Shown here piece by piece: positions 34,954 through 43,094 of a DNA stretch of 64,000 bases. The stretch spans positions 1,178,001 to 1,242,000 of the forward strand of contig NZ_FTNO01000001.1 of NCBI RefSeq assembly GCF_900156425.1. Reading direction: 5' to 3'. The stretch comes from Haladaptatus litoreus (GTDB lineage: Archaea > Halobacteriota > Halobacteria > Halobacteriales > Haladaptataceae). A program made the translations under genes and the position numbers. The first letter of the stretch is position 1. Every line of letters begins with the position of its first letter. Below the pieces are notes generated by a model. It was not told the DNA's origin. It made no database searches and worked only from the letters and a program-made list of their open reading frames with translations.

Positions 34954-36729
34954 ATGGCGTTCGCCGACAAACTGCTCCGTATCGACCTTTCCGCCCGGAC
35001 TGTCGAGAGCGAGCAAATTCCCGAATCGTGGTTGCGACGATTCGTCGGTGGAAAGGGACTCTCGGCCCGGTATCTCTACGACGAACTCGCCCCCGGAACA
35101 GACCCGCTGGCTTCCGAAAACGCCCTGCTATTCATGTGCGGCCCGCTGACCGGGAAAACACCCGGCGAGTCGCGGTTTTCGGTCGTCACTAAATCCCCTC
35201 TCACTGGCACCTTTCTCGATTCGTACATTGGAGGCACGTTTCCGGAATCGCTCGCGGGTGCACTCTCGAACCATCTCGGAATGCTGGTCACTGGTTCCGC
35301 ATCTGCTCCCGTCACGATTCGAATCGCGGACGGTGACGCAACGATAGAATCCGCGGGCGAACTGTGGGGAAAAACGGTTCCCAAAACGTGTTCGCACTTC
35401 GATTCGCCGACTTCCTGCATCGGCCCTGCTGGCGAACGACTCGTCCGATATGCGACCATCGCGTCCGACGGCGGTGACCACCACGCGGCCCGTGGCGGTT
35501 CAGGCGCAGTAATGGGGTCGAAAAACCTCAAGGCAGTCGTGGCCGAGAAGTCGGAATCCGGCGAGGAAACGGACGAAAGTGAAGACGACGACCGATACCG
35601 TTCAACCGACATCGGGAAATGGCAGGCAGCGAGCGAAACGGTCGAAACGATAGATTTCGCAAACGAGGTCGGCGTCCTGCCGACGAAAGGGTGGCAGGAG
35701 AGTTCCTTCGAGGGTGCGGACGAACTCGGAATCGAGGCGGTTCGGAAGTCGGCAGTTGGACGCGAACACCCGGAAGAAGACGTTTCCGGCGGCTTCCGGA
35801 TCGAGAGCGAGGAAGGCGAAACGGTTCCGCGCGGCGCGACCAGCATCTCTCTCGGTGCAGGACTGGGCATCGACGATTTCGATGCGGTCGCCGTTCTCGG
35901 CGCTCTCTGCGACATCCTCGGCCTCGACCTCATCAGCGCGGGCAACACGGTGGCGTGGACGATGCGCGCCGCGGAGGAAGGGTTGCTGGAACGAGACATC
36001 GAGTTCGGTGACGACGAGTCCGCGCGCGCACTGTTGGAAGAAATCGTACACCGCTCGTCGCCGCTCGGCGACACTCTCGCGAATGGAATCGACGCGGCGA
36101 CGAACCGATACGGCGGCGAAGAACTCATTCCGACCGTGAAGGGAATGGACTTGCCGACCTACGACCCGCGGCGTTCGCCGTCGATGGCGCTTGCCTACGC
36201 GACCAGCGACCGCGGCGCGTGCCATCGACGGGCGCGTCCGGTTCTCGAAGAAGTGTTCGCCACCGAGGAGTGGAGCGATGACCGCCGCGCAGAGGCGGTC
36301 ATCGCGGAGCAGAATCTCCGGTCGTTCCTCTGGTGTCTGGTCGTGGACGACTTCGCGGGCGAAGCACTGTGGAAGAGCGGTGTGGAGTCGGAAGACGGTG
36401 GAAACGAATGGCTCCGCGAAATCGGATTTGAGCATTCCCGCGACGAACTCCTGCGAATCGGCGAGCGCGTGTGGACGATGACGCGGTTGTTCAACGTCAG
36501 AGAGGGGTTTTCGCGTGCAGAAGACTCGCTTCCTGTGGCGCTCCAGCAACCGCTTCGTGGCGACGAGCGCGACGGCGAACGACTCGTTTTCGAGTCGTTC
36601 GCCCGCCTGTTGTCGGCCTACTACGAGAAGCGTGACTGGGACGAACAGGGCCGTCCGACCGACTCACTGCTTTCCCGACTCGGACTGGACGATGTGGTTG
36701 ACCAGCAGACGCCGACTGGCGACGATTAA
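34954..36729 (+). CDS. Aldehyde:ferredoxin oxidoreductase family protein lacking the Fe-S Cys cluster
   Basis: A 591-residue AOR-family protein. N-terminal MAFADKLLRIDLSA, FVGGKGLSARYLYDE, SYIGGTFPESL and GGSGAVMGSKNLKAVV bind the tungstopterin in relatives. LGIDDFDAVAVLGALCD and ISAGNTVAWTM continue normally and ATSDRGACHRRA is the second pterin site. The CxxCxxxC ligands of the 4Fe-4S cluster, expected at about residues 270-290, are absent: there REHPEEDVSGGFRIESEEGE contains no Cys. The protein may still bind the cofactor but cannot coordinate the usual cluster. ATG 34954 is chosen since AORs begin here. Its stop lies in a 30-base palindrome shared with the formate-dehydrogenase-like gene. 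Confidence 0.88.
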   Translation: MAFADKLLRIDLSARTVESEQIPESWLRRFVGGKGLSARYLYDELAPGTDPLASENALLFMCGPLTGKTPGESRFSVVTKSPLTGTFLDSYIGGTFPESLAGALSNHLGMLVTGSASAPVTIRIADGDATIESAGELWGKTVPKTCSHFDSPTSCIGPAGERLVRYATIASDGGDHHAARGGSGAVMGSKNLKAVVAEKSESGEETDESEDDDRYRSTDIGKWQAASETVETIDFANEVGVLPTKGWQESSFEGADELGIEAVRKSAVGREHPEEDVSGGFRIESEEGETVPRGATSISLGAGLGIDDFDAVAVLGALCDILGLDLISAGNTVAWTMRAAEEGLLERDIEFGDDESARALLEEIVHRSSPLGDTLANGIDAATNRYGGEELIPTVKGMDLPTYDPRRSPSMALAYATSDRGACHRRARPVLEEVFATEEWSDDRRAEAVIAEQNLRSFLWCLVVDDFAGEALWKSGVESEDGGNEWLREIGFEHSRDELLRIGERVWTMTRLFNVREGFSRAEDSLPVALQQPLRGDERDGERLVFESFARLLSAYYEKRDWDEQGRPTDSLLSRLGLDDVVDQQTPTGDD

Positions 36730-36742
36730 TCGTCGCCAGTCG
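36713..36742. terminator. Perfect 30-bp palindrome over two stop codons
   Basis: The half-site CGACTGGCGACGATT is followed immediately by its exact complement, so the 30 bases are fully self-complementary with centre between 36727 and 36728. The AOR stop (36727-36729) and the FdhA-like stop (36726-36728) both lie at the centre, and both proteins end in TGDD as a result. It may form a hairpin in either transcript and act as a bidirectional terminator. Confidence 0.6.
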
Positions 36743-39700
36743 TCTTCTCGCCGGGTCGTCCCTCGACTTCTCCCGTCGGCGGTTCGACCGGCAGTGGCTC
36801 TTCGTCCGGGTTCGGCCCGAGTGGTTGGATTCTGACGCTCGTCACCTTGTATTCCGGAATGTACGAGGTCGGGTCTAGTTCGTGCTGAGTGAGTTCGTTG
36901 ATGGCTCCGTGCGCGAAGTGCATCGGGATGAAGACGACGCCGGGGTCAGAGGTTTCCTCGACGTTCGCTTTCGTCACAATGTCGCCGCGGCGGGAGGTGA
37001 CGCGGACGTATTCGTTGTCCGTCACGCCCAGTTGGTCGGCCATCTCGGGGTGAATCGTGACGAAACTCTCGGGGACGTGATCCATCAGCACGTTCACCCG
37101 GCGGGTCATGGTTCCGGTGTGCCAGTGGTAGAGTACGCGCCCGGAGGTGAGCATCAGCGGATACTCCTCGTCCGGGAGTTCCACTGGCCCCGCGTAGTCG
37201 GCAGGAACGAATCGGGCTTTGCCGTCGTCGAAGTTGAACTCCTCTTCGTAGAGGTACGGCGTTCCGGGGTCGGATTCGTCCTCGCAGGGCCACTGGAGTC
37301 CCTCCGGCGTCGATTCGAGGCGGTCGTAGGTCACGCCGCCGTAAATCGGCACGAGGTCGTTGATTTCGGCCATCACGTCGGCTGGCCCATCGTAGTCCCA
37401 GTCGAAGCCAAATCGCCCGGCGAGGTCGGCGAGGATTTCCAAGTCTGGCTTCGCTTTTCCGGGCGACGAAACGGCGGGTCGAACGCGCTGAATTCGACGC
37501 TCCGTATTCGTGAACGTCCCGTGCTTCTCGGCGGCGGAAGCGGCGGGAAGTACCACGTCTGCGAACTCGGCGGTTTCCGTGAGGAAGATGTCCTGTACGG
37601 CGAGGAAATCCAACTTCTCGATTGCTTTCTCCGCCCCGCGAATGTCGGGTTCGGAGAGAACGGGATTTTCGCCCATGATGAACATGCCCTTGATGTGGCC
37701 TTCTTCCATCGCGTCGTACTGCTCTGGTAATCTGAGGCCGGTTTCGTCCGGCGGGCGAACGCCCCACGATTCCTCGAACTTGTCCAGAATTGCGTCGTCG
37801 GTGAGGTCCTGATACCCCGGTAGGGTGTGCGGTGCTGGCCCCATGTCGCCGCCACCGCCCTGCACGTTGTTCTGGCCGCGGAAGGGCGACAGCCCTGCCC
37901 GCGGTTTACCGAGGTTCCCCGTCACGAGCGCGAGATTTGCGACTGCGAGGACGTTTCTCGTCCCGTGGGCGTGTTGGGTCATCCCCATCGCCCAGCCGAA
38001 AATACAGGTGTCGGCTTTCGCAATCGTCTCTGCGGCGTAGGTCAGTTCCTCCGCCGAAACGCCCGTGAGTTCCTCGACCTTCTCGGGCGTGAACGGTTCG
38101 ACTTTCTCCTTCAACTGGTCGAAGTGCTTGGTCTTCTCCTCGATGAACTCCTCGTCGTGCAGGTCGTTTTCGATGATGTGGTGAATCATCCCGTTCAGCC
38201 ACGCGATGTCTTCACCGGGTTTAGTGCGAGAGTACTGGGTCGCGTGTTCTGCGAGGCCGATTTTGCGCGGGTCGAACACGAATAGGTCGGCACCGTCGCG
38301 CACGTTCTGCTTGATTCGCGTTGCCAACACGGGGTGGCTCTCCGTCGTGTTCGACCCCGTGATGAGGTAACAGTCGGTCTTCCCGATGTCCTCGTTGATT
38401 CGGTTCGTCATCGCGCCGTAGCCGACGGTCTGTTGCAAGCCGACTACCGTCGAGGAGTGACAGAGTCGGGCGCAGTTATCAACGTGCTTCGTGTGAAGCA
38501 CCTGCCGAGCGAACTTCTGGGCGAGGAAGTTCTCCTCGTTCGTACATTTCGAGGAGGAGGTGACCGCAATCGCGTCGTCGCCGTTCTCCTCGCGGATTCG
38601 GGAGAGTTCCTCGTGAATCCTGTCTAAAGCCTCGTCCCACGTCGCTTCGCGGAACTCGTCTCCGTCCCGAATCAGCGGCGTTTTCAGCCGATTCGGACTG
38701 TTGACGAAGTCGTAGCCGAACTTCCCTTTCACGCAGGTGGAAAAGTCGTTTGCGGGCGTGGCGTCCTCGTCTGCAGGTCGAACGCCGAGCACTTCGCCGT
38801 CTTTCCCGTACAGGTCGAACCGACACCCGACGGCGCAGTAGTTACAGGTCGTCTCGGCTTTCGTCACGCCGGAAAGGCGGGCGTCGCTCACGACGCCCGC
38901 CACGTCGAACATTCTCCCGACGTTCATGGTGCTCGCCGCGGTTTCCTCGGCGACGTGTTCGAACTCGGCTAACGCCTCGTCTGTTATCCGTTTCGTGGTA
39001 TCTCTGGCTTTCGCTTTCGCCTTCGCCATGAATCGCGCGACGCCGGATTTCTCCTCGATTTCCCGCTCGCCCGGAACGTTCCGGTTCGGCGCGTCGGACG
39101 TGTCTGCGGTTTCCGCGTGTTCGCTCTCGATGGCCTTCCCAATCGAATTTTTCTGGGTGAAGCCCGGAATCGGAAGCGTAGCGGAGTCCTTCAATCCCTG
39201 CTCGACTAAGGAACCTGTCGGACACACCGTCGCGCAGTGGCCACAGGAAACGCAGGTCGATTCGCGCATGGTTTCGGCGTCACTTTGAAAGCCGATTCTC
39301 GTGTCGGCCCCCTGCCCCTCGATTCGCAAAACGCCCTCTACCTGCACGTCGTTGCAGGCTTCCACACAGCGATTACAGAGGATGCATTTGTTCCGGTCGA
39401 TTTGGATGGCCGAGGAAGTGTCGTCTATCGGTTCGTACTCGTCGCGGTCTTCCAGCACGCCGTACCGCGGTTCCTCCACGTCGTTGTCGATGGATGCGTC
39501 TTGCAGTTCACAGCGACCGTTCTGCCCGCAGGTGGTACATCGAAGGTTGTGGTTCGACAGCACCAAATCGAGGTTCACGTCCCGCGCTTCCGATGCGGAT
39601 TCGGCGTCAGTTCGAATCGAGAGGCCGTCCTCCGCCGGAAAACTACAGGACGGAACCAGTCCGTGTTCGTCAGTTTCGACCATGCAGGTTCGACACTCGG

Positions 39701-40013
39701 AGCGCGGGCCGATGTTGTCTCCCTGCTCCGTGTCGCGGTCGTAGTAGCAGAGTGCCGGAACGTACTCCTTAGTCTCCACCGCTTCCATGGCGTCGATGAG
39801 GGTCGAACCCGGCGGGACGGCGACGGGATGGCCGTCCACCGTGACGTGGTTCATTCTCTCGCCGTCTGCACCAACTTCGGGGTCGTTCGCAGTCCCCGTC
39901 ACAAAATCCTCCGTCAGCGGCGTACTCGGTCTCGGGTCGTCGATTTCCGGCACGCCGGGTTCTGGCGACGACGGAGCAGTGTCTTCGATTCCTGATTGCT
40001 CTTCTGAACTCAT
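36726..40013 (-). CDS. Formate dehydrogenase-like molybdopterin oxidoreductase, NuoG-fused
   Basis: A 1095-residue catalytic subunit. Order: 2Fe-2S domain (Cys89, 107, 110, 123), a His-Cys 4Fe-4S site (HNLRCTTCGQNGRC, about 155-168), two ferredoxin 4Fe-4S motifs (Cys210-220 and 254-264), a linker of about 110 residues, then the MopB core with CNYCAVGC (390-397), Cys427 and the active-site Cys518 in NCARLCHSSTVVGL. It therefore uses Cys, not Sec. The C-terminal cofactor domain includes MLTSGRVLYHWHTGTMTRR. It should oxidise formate or reduce CO2 at a Mo/W-bis-MGD centre. It overlaps the NuoF-like gene by ATGA with GGAGGT upstream. The long linker contains an unusual basic segment (MAKAKAKARDTTKRI). 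Confidence 0.92.
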   Translation of the reverse strand: MSSEEQSGIEDTAPSSPEPGVPEIDDPRPSTPLTEDFVTGTANDPEVGADGERMNHVTVDGHPVAVPPGSTLIDAMEAVETKEYVPALCYYDRDTEQGDNIGPRSECRTCMVETDEHGLVPSCSFPAEDGLSIRTDAESASEARDVNLDLVLSNHNLRCTTCGQNGRCELQDASIDNDVEEPRYGVLEDRDEYEPIDDTSSAIQIDRNKCILCNRCVEACNDVQVEGVLRIEGQGADTRIGFQSDAETMRESTCVSCGHCATVCPTGSLVEQGLKDSATLPIPGFTQKNSIGKAIESEHAETADTSDAPNRNVPGEREIEEKSGVARFMAKAKAKARDTTKRITDEALAEFEHVAEETAASTMNVGRMFDVAGVVSDARLSGVTKAETTCNYCAVGCRFDLYGKDGEVLGVRPADEDATPANDFSTCVKGKFGYDFVNSPNRLKTPLIRDGDEFREATWDEALDRIHEELSRIREENGDDAIAVTSSSKCTNEENFLAQKFARQVLHTKHVDNCARLCHSSTVVGLQQTVGYGAMTNRINEDIGKTDCYLITGSNTTESHPVLATRIKQNVRDGADLFVFDPRKIGLAEHATQYSRTKPGEDIAWLNGMIHHIIENDLHDEEFIEEKTKHFDQLKEKVEPFTPEKVEELTGVSAEELTYAAETIAKADTCIFGWAMGMTQHAHGTRNVLAVANLALVTGNLGKPRAGLSPFRGQNNVQGGGGDMGPAPHTLPGYQDLTDDAILDKFEESWGVRPPDETGLRLPEQYDAMEEGHIKGMFIMGENPVLSEPDIRGAEKAIEKLDFLAVQDIFLTETAEFADVVLPAASAAEKHGTFTNTERRIQRVRPAVSSPGKAKPDLEILADLAGRFGFDWDYDGPADVMAEINDLVPIYGGVTYDRLESTPEGLQWPCEDESDPGTPYLYEEEFNFDDGKARFVPADYAGPVELPDEEYPLMLTSGRVLYHWHTGTMTRRVNVLMDHVPESFVTIHPEMADQLGVTDNEYVRVTSRRGDIVTKANVEETSDPGVVFIPMHFAHGAINELTQHELDPTSYIPEYKVTSVRIQPLGPNPDEEPLPVEPPTGEVEGRPGEKTTGDD

Positions 40014-41566
40014 GATTGTACCTCCTCACACGCACCGCTCGGACAGCGCCCGTCGGCGTGTGCGTGAAACTCCGGTTCGAATTCGTCCATCGCGGTCGTG
40101 ACGGGGCGGGACGCCGACTGGCCGAAATAACAGATGCTCGATTCGCGCATCGTCCGGGCGAGTTCGCGGAGCGAATCGTCCGCGAACTCGCCCGAATACA
40201 CGTCACGGAGCATTCCGACCAACTGCTTCGACCCCTCTCGACAGGGCACACAGCGTCCGCAATTTTCCTCCTCCGCGAATCTGGCCCGCGTCCCCGCCGT
40301 CGCAACCGCACACCGTGACTGGTTCAGCAGTTCGACCACGCCGTCGGTGCCGAGGCGTGCGCTCGCCAGCGCGGGCGCACTCGGCGAGTGGTCGAGCGAC
40401 CGAGTGAGACCGCCGAACTGCCCCCCGACGCAGGCCATCTTGAATCCGCCATCCACAGAAACCGCATTTCGGCAGTCAGAGAGCGACCCACCCGTGGGCA
40501 GTTCGATTGTCGCGGGTTGTGCCACGTCGCCTGTTACGGTGACCAATCGAGTTCCGGGGTCTGCGTCGTCGGCGTCGAACTCATCTGGGAACAGCAACGC
40601 GCGGCGAACCTGTGCGAAGGTTCTGGGAGTGTGAACCACGGTCGGTCGCCCGTACAGTCCGTGTTTCGCCGGACTCGGGGGGCGCAATCGCGCTTCCAGT
40701 CGGTCGTTTCCTTCTAACGCCTCCAACGCCATCGTGGGTTCCGACGCGATGTACTGGTCTGGCGACCCGAAAACCTGTATGGAAACATTCTCGCCAGCAT
40801 CGGTTTCTCGAAATGCGCGGACTGTCTCCCGAACTCGCTGTTGGGCTTCGACCGCCGATTTCGGACAGTAGATGACGACATCCTCCGCGCCGACAACGTG
40901 CGCGACTGCTGTCGCGCCGTCGAGCACGGAAATCGGGTCGCTTTCCAGCAGGAGTTGGTCGGTTCGATTTCGGTCGTCGGTTTCGCCCGCGTTGACGACG
41001 ACTACGGGGTCGCCGTCGGTTTCCCGAGCGACGGTCCACTCCTCCGCAATCGGTTCGTCCATCCGCGCATCACCGCGTCCTCGCCCGAGGAGGCCGAACT
41101 GCGTGATTTGCGAGAGCACATCGTCGCAGTCCGCGAGCGCGTCCTCGGCAACGAGTGTTTCGTCGTCCCGCATGTTTGCGGGGTCGGTCCAGCCACAGCG
41201 TGCGAGTACGTTTCTGTGACCGACCGAAAGTGGGCCATCGTCCGGTATCGGCAGTTCGGTCTGTTCGCCTTCGTGCGAGACGACGGCGTGGGCGCCGTCG
41301 TTTGGAAGGTTCCCAGATTCCAGTTCCGAGACGAGCGTTCGAACTCGTTTCGGGGTGCAGTTCGAGTGAAAAACCGTCGTTTCGCCGTCCGTCACCGAAA
41401 CGAGCGGTTCCAGTGCTTCGATTCCGGTCGGGCCGACTTCCACGACTGAAACCGTGTCGGCTTCGTCGCGTGCGCTGTCTAAAACGACGGCAGCGCGCTC
41501 CCACCCAACCCCGCCAGAGACGCGAAGAACCGGAGCGTCAGAAACGGATTCTACAGCAGTTCCCAT
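40010..41566 (-). CDS. NuoF/HydB-like subunit with degenerate FMN and NAD motifs
   Basis: A 518-residue partner of the formate-dehydrogenase-like protein. The NuoF fold is recognisable: a thioredoxin-like region at the N-terminus, LLLESDPISVLDG, PSPAKHGLYGRPTVV, and the N3-type cluster motif CGRCVPCREG (Cys436, 439, 442) with Cys479. But GRGGAGFP, which binds FMN in relatives, reads GRGRGDARMD, and GAGAYICGEET reads GSPDQYIASEPT. NAD(H) binding is therefore doubtful, and electrons may pass to ferredoxin or a quinone route. It is first in its two-gene operon with a TATA box 28 bases upstream. Confidence 0.85.
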   Translation of the reverse strand: MGTAVESVSDAPVLRVSGGVGWERAAVVLDSARDEADTVSVVEVGPTGIEALEPLVSVTDGETTVFHSNCTPKRVRTLVSELESGNLPNDGAHAVVSHEGEQTELPIPDDGPLSVGHRNVLARCGWTDPANMRDDETLVAEDALADCDDVLSQITQFGLLGRGRGDARMDEPIAEEWTVARETDGDPVVVVNAGETDDRNRTDQLLLESDPISVLDGATAVAHVVGAEDVVIYCPKSAVEAQQRVRETVRAFRETDAGENVSIQVFGSPDQYIASEPTMALEALEGNDRLEARLRPPSPAKHGLYGRPTVVHTPRTFAQVRRALLFPDEFDADDADPGTRLVTVTGDVAQPATIELPTGGSLSDCRNAVSVDGGFKMACVGGQFGGLTRSLDHSPSAPALASARLGTDGVVELLNQSRCAVATAGTRARFAEEENCGRCVPCREGSKQLVGMLRDVYSGEFADDSLRELARTMRESSICYFGQSASRPVTTAMDEFEPEFHAHADGRCPSGACEEVQS

Positions 41567-41590
41567 CCTCTAGAACTGGCACAGCGACGC

Positions 41591-41599
41591 GATAAAAGG
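41591..41599 (-). promoter_or_regulatory. TATA box for the NuoF-like/FdhA-like operon
   Basis: On the minus strand CCTTTTATC, centred 28 bases before ATG 41566. Confidence 0.55.
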
Positions 41600-41625
41600 T
41601 TGTGACCAAAGTTCTGATACGTGCC

Positions 41626-41739
41626 TCAGAACGGCGGTTCGAGGCCCGCTTCGGTTCGTGTTCGCCGGGCGAACACGAACGCAAACGCGAGCAGTGCCAC
41701 CACGAACACGAGTCCGAGTGCGAGCTGTCGTTTTCCCAT
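41626..41739 (-). CDS. 37-residue single-helix membrane protein
   Basis: A short frame, MGKRQLALGLVFVVALLAFA, continuing with FVFARRTRTEAGLEPPF. It has a positive N-terminus, one hydrophobic helix of about 18 residues and a basic tail, which is a coherent membrane-peptide design. It starts 3 bases after the hotdog thioesterase stop on the same strand, so it is in that operon. Role unknown. Confidence 0.6.
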   Translation of the reverse strand: MGKRQLALGLVFVVALLAFAFVFARRTRTEAGLEPPF

Positions 41740-41742
41740 CGC

Positions 41743-42126
41743 TCACCCGGTCTTGTACACACCGCGGGCTTCCGCGATGTGTTCGTCGTCTTCGTCGTAG
41801 ACGCTCACATCGACGGTTCCCACGTCGCTTCCGTTTCGCACCACATCGGCCTCGGCGTAGAGGTCGCCCGTCCCCGCGCTCAGGTAGTCGATTCGCATGT
41901 CGATGGTCGGAACCGGTTGGTCGTTGAGCGAGACGAGCGCCGCACCGCCGACGGTGTCCGCGAGGGTGAACGTGACGCCGCCGTGGGCCATCTGCTGGTC
42001 TTGGTTCCACGACAGTTCGTCGCGCATCTCGATTTTTCCTTCGGCGTGGCCGTCCTCGGCCTCGGTTACTTTGACCCCCAGCAGGTCGGCGAAGGGCATC
42101 CCTTCGAAGAACGCTTCGATGTCCAT
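41743..42126 (-). CDS. PaaI-type hotdog thioesterase
   Basis: A 127-residue hotdog-fold acyl-CoA thioesterase. The family signature is WNQDQQMAHGGVTFTLADTVGG (read as MAHGGVTFTLADT), with Asp and His at the usual positions, then PTIDMRIDYLSAG. It hydrolyses an acyl- or hydroxyphenylacetyl-CoA; substrate not fixed. It is divergent from a PaaG-like enoyl-CoA isomerase and shares a central TATA with it. Confidence 0.9.
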   Translation of the reverse strand: MDIEAFFEGMPFADLLGVKVTEAEDGHAEGKIEMRDELSWNQDQQMAHGGVTFTLADTVGGAALVSLNDQPVPTIDMRIDYLSAGTGDLYAEADVVRNGSDVGTVDVSVYDEDDEHIAEARGVYKTG

Positions 42127-42148
42127 ACCTCGACTGCACGTGGGCAGT

Positions 42149-42157
42149 AATTAAATG
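42149..42157. promoter_or_regulatory. Shared bidirectional TATA box
   Basis: AATTAAAT with TTAA at 42151-42154 is exactly midway between ATG 42126 (minus) and ATG 42179 (plus), 26-27 bases from each. Both strands read as a TATA element, so one site can serve both genes. Confidence 0.55.
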
Positions 42158-42178
42158 TACATGCCGTGACCCTCTCGT

Positions 42179-42943
42179 ATGCACGTCTCTGACGACGACG
42201 GAATCCGGACGGTGACGTTCGACCGACCCGAAGTACGAAACGCGTTCACACCCGAGGCCGCGGGCGAACTCGCCGAAATTCTGGCCGAAAGCGACCCGAA
42301 ATCCATCGACGTGGTCGTGCTGACCGGCGAAGGCAAGGCGTTCAGCGCGGGCGGCGACATCGAATCCATGGCCGAGCGCGAGGAGAACGTCCGGGAGGCC
42401 TACGAGCGCGTCCGGGACACGCTCTCGCGGGTCGTCCACGAAGTCCTCTCTGCTCCCGTACCGGTCGTCGCAAAGGTTAACGGCGACGCGGTCGGTGCGG
42501 GAATGGCACTCGTCACCGCGGCGGATTTCGCCTACGCTTCGGAATCTGCTCGATTCGCGGCCTCGTTCATCAACGTCGGCCTCATTCCGGACATGGGTGG
42601 CACCTTCCTCCTCCCCCGACTCGTCGGTCTTCGTAAAGCGAAAGAACTCGCATTCACGGGCGAACTGATTTTGGCTGCGGAAGCCGACGAATTGGACGTG
42701 GTGAACGAAGTCGTGCCGGACGAACAACTCGACGCGCGGGTTGCCGAACTGACCGACACGCTGTCGAAACAGCCAACTCACACAATCGCACTCGGAAAAC
42801 AAGCCCTCCACGAGAATTTGGGCAAGGATTGGCGCGAGGCGCTGGACTACGAGACGATGGTACAGTCCCAAGCCTACGACATGCCTGCGCACAAAGAGGG
42901 CGTTTCCGCGTTTTTGGAAGGAAGAAAGCCCGAGTTCGAGTGA
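42179..42943 (+). CDS. Enoyl-CoA hydratase/isomerase, PaaG-like
   Basis: A 254-residue crotonase. The CoA/oxyanion segments are FSAGGDIESM and NGDAVGAGMALV. At the second catalytic position the family PExxLGxxPG reads INVGLIPDMGG, with Asp in place of the hydratase Glu, and the first catalytic Glu is absent. This matches isomerases of the PaaG group that rearrange ring-1,2-epoxyphenylacetyl-CoA to the oxepin. It probably serves phenylacetate catabolism, although a Delta3-Delta2-enoyl-CoA isomerase cannot be excluded. Leaderless start. Confidence 0.85.
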   Translation: MHVSDDDGIRTVTFDRPEVRNAFTPEAAGELAEILAESDPKSIDVVVLTGEGKAFSAGGDIESMAEREENVREAYERVRDTLSRVVHEVLSAPVPVVAKVNGDAVGAGMALVTAADFAYASESARFAASFINVGLIPDMGGTFLLPRLVGLRKAKELAFTGELILAAEADELDVVNEVVPDEQLDARVAELTDTLSKQPTHTIALGKQALHENLGKDWREALDYETMVQSQAYDMPAHKEGVSAFLEGRKPEFE

Positions 42944-43049
42944 CGCGATTCGATTAGAACCGAATCGCTGTCCACTGAAACGAGGACTTTCAGCGCATTT
43001 GTTGAAAACTATATTTCAATTTCCGCCGACAACACTGTTCTGTATCGGC

Positions 43050-43075
43050 CTCATAAACTCTATCTCGCTCTATAG
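43050..43075 (-). promoter_or_regulatory. TATAGCGAAATA-type motif, copy 4 (diverged)
   Basis: On the minus strand it reads TATAGAGCGAGATAGAGTTT followed by ATGAGGCC. Similarity with copy 2 extends into flanking bases. No gene starts downstream on this strand. Confidence 0.35.
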
Positions 43076-43094
43076 AATTGGAAGGATATCTCAT

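Noticed and set aside
41570..42892. 440-codon minus-strand frame over the thioesterase and isomerase genes
   Set aside because: It crosses two identified genes on different strands, so it cannot be real as one gene.
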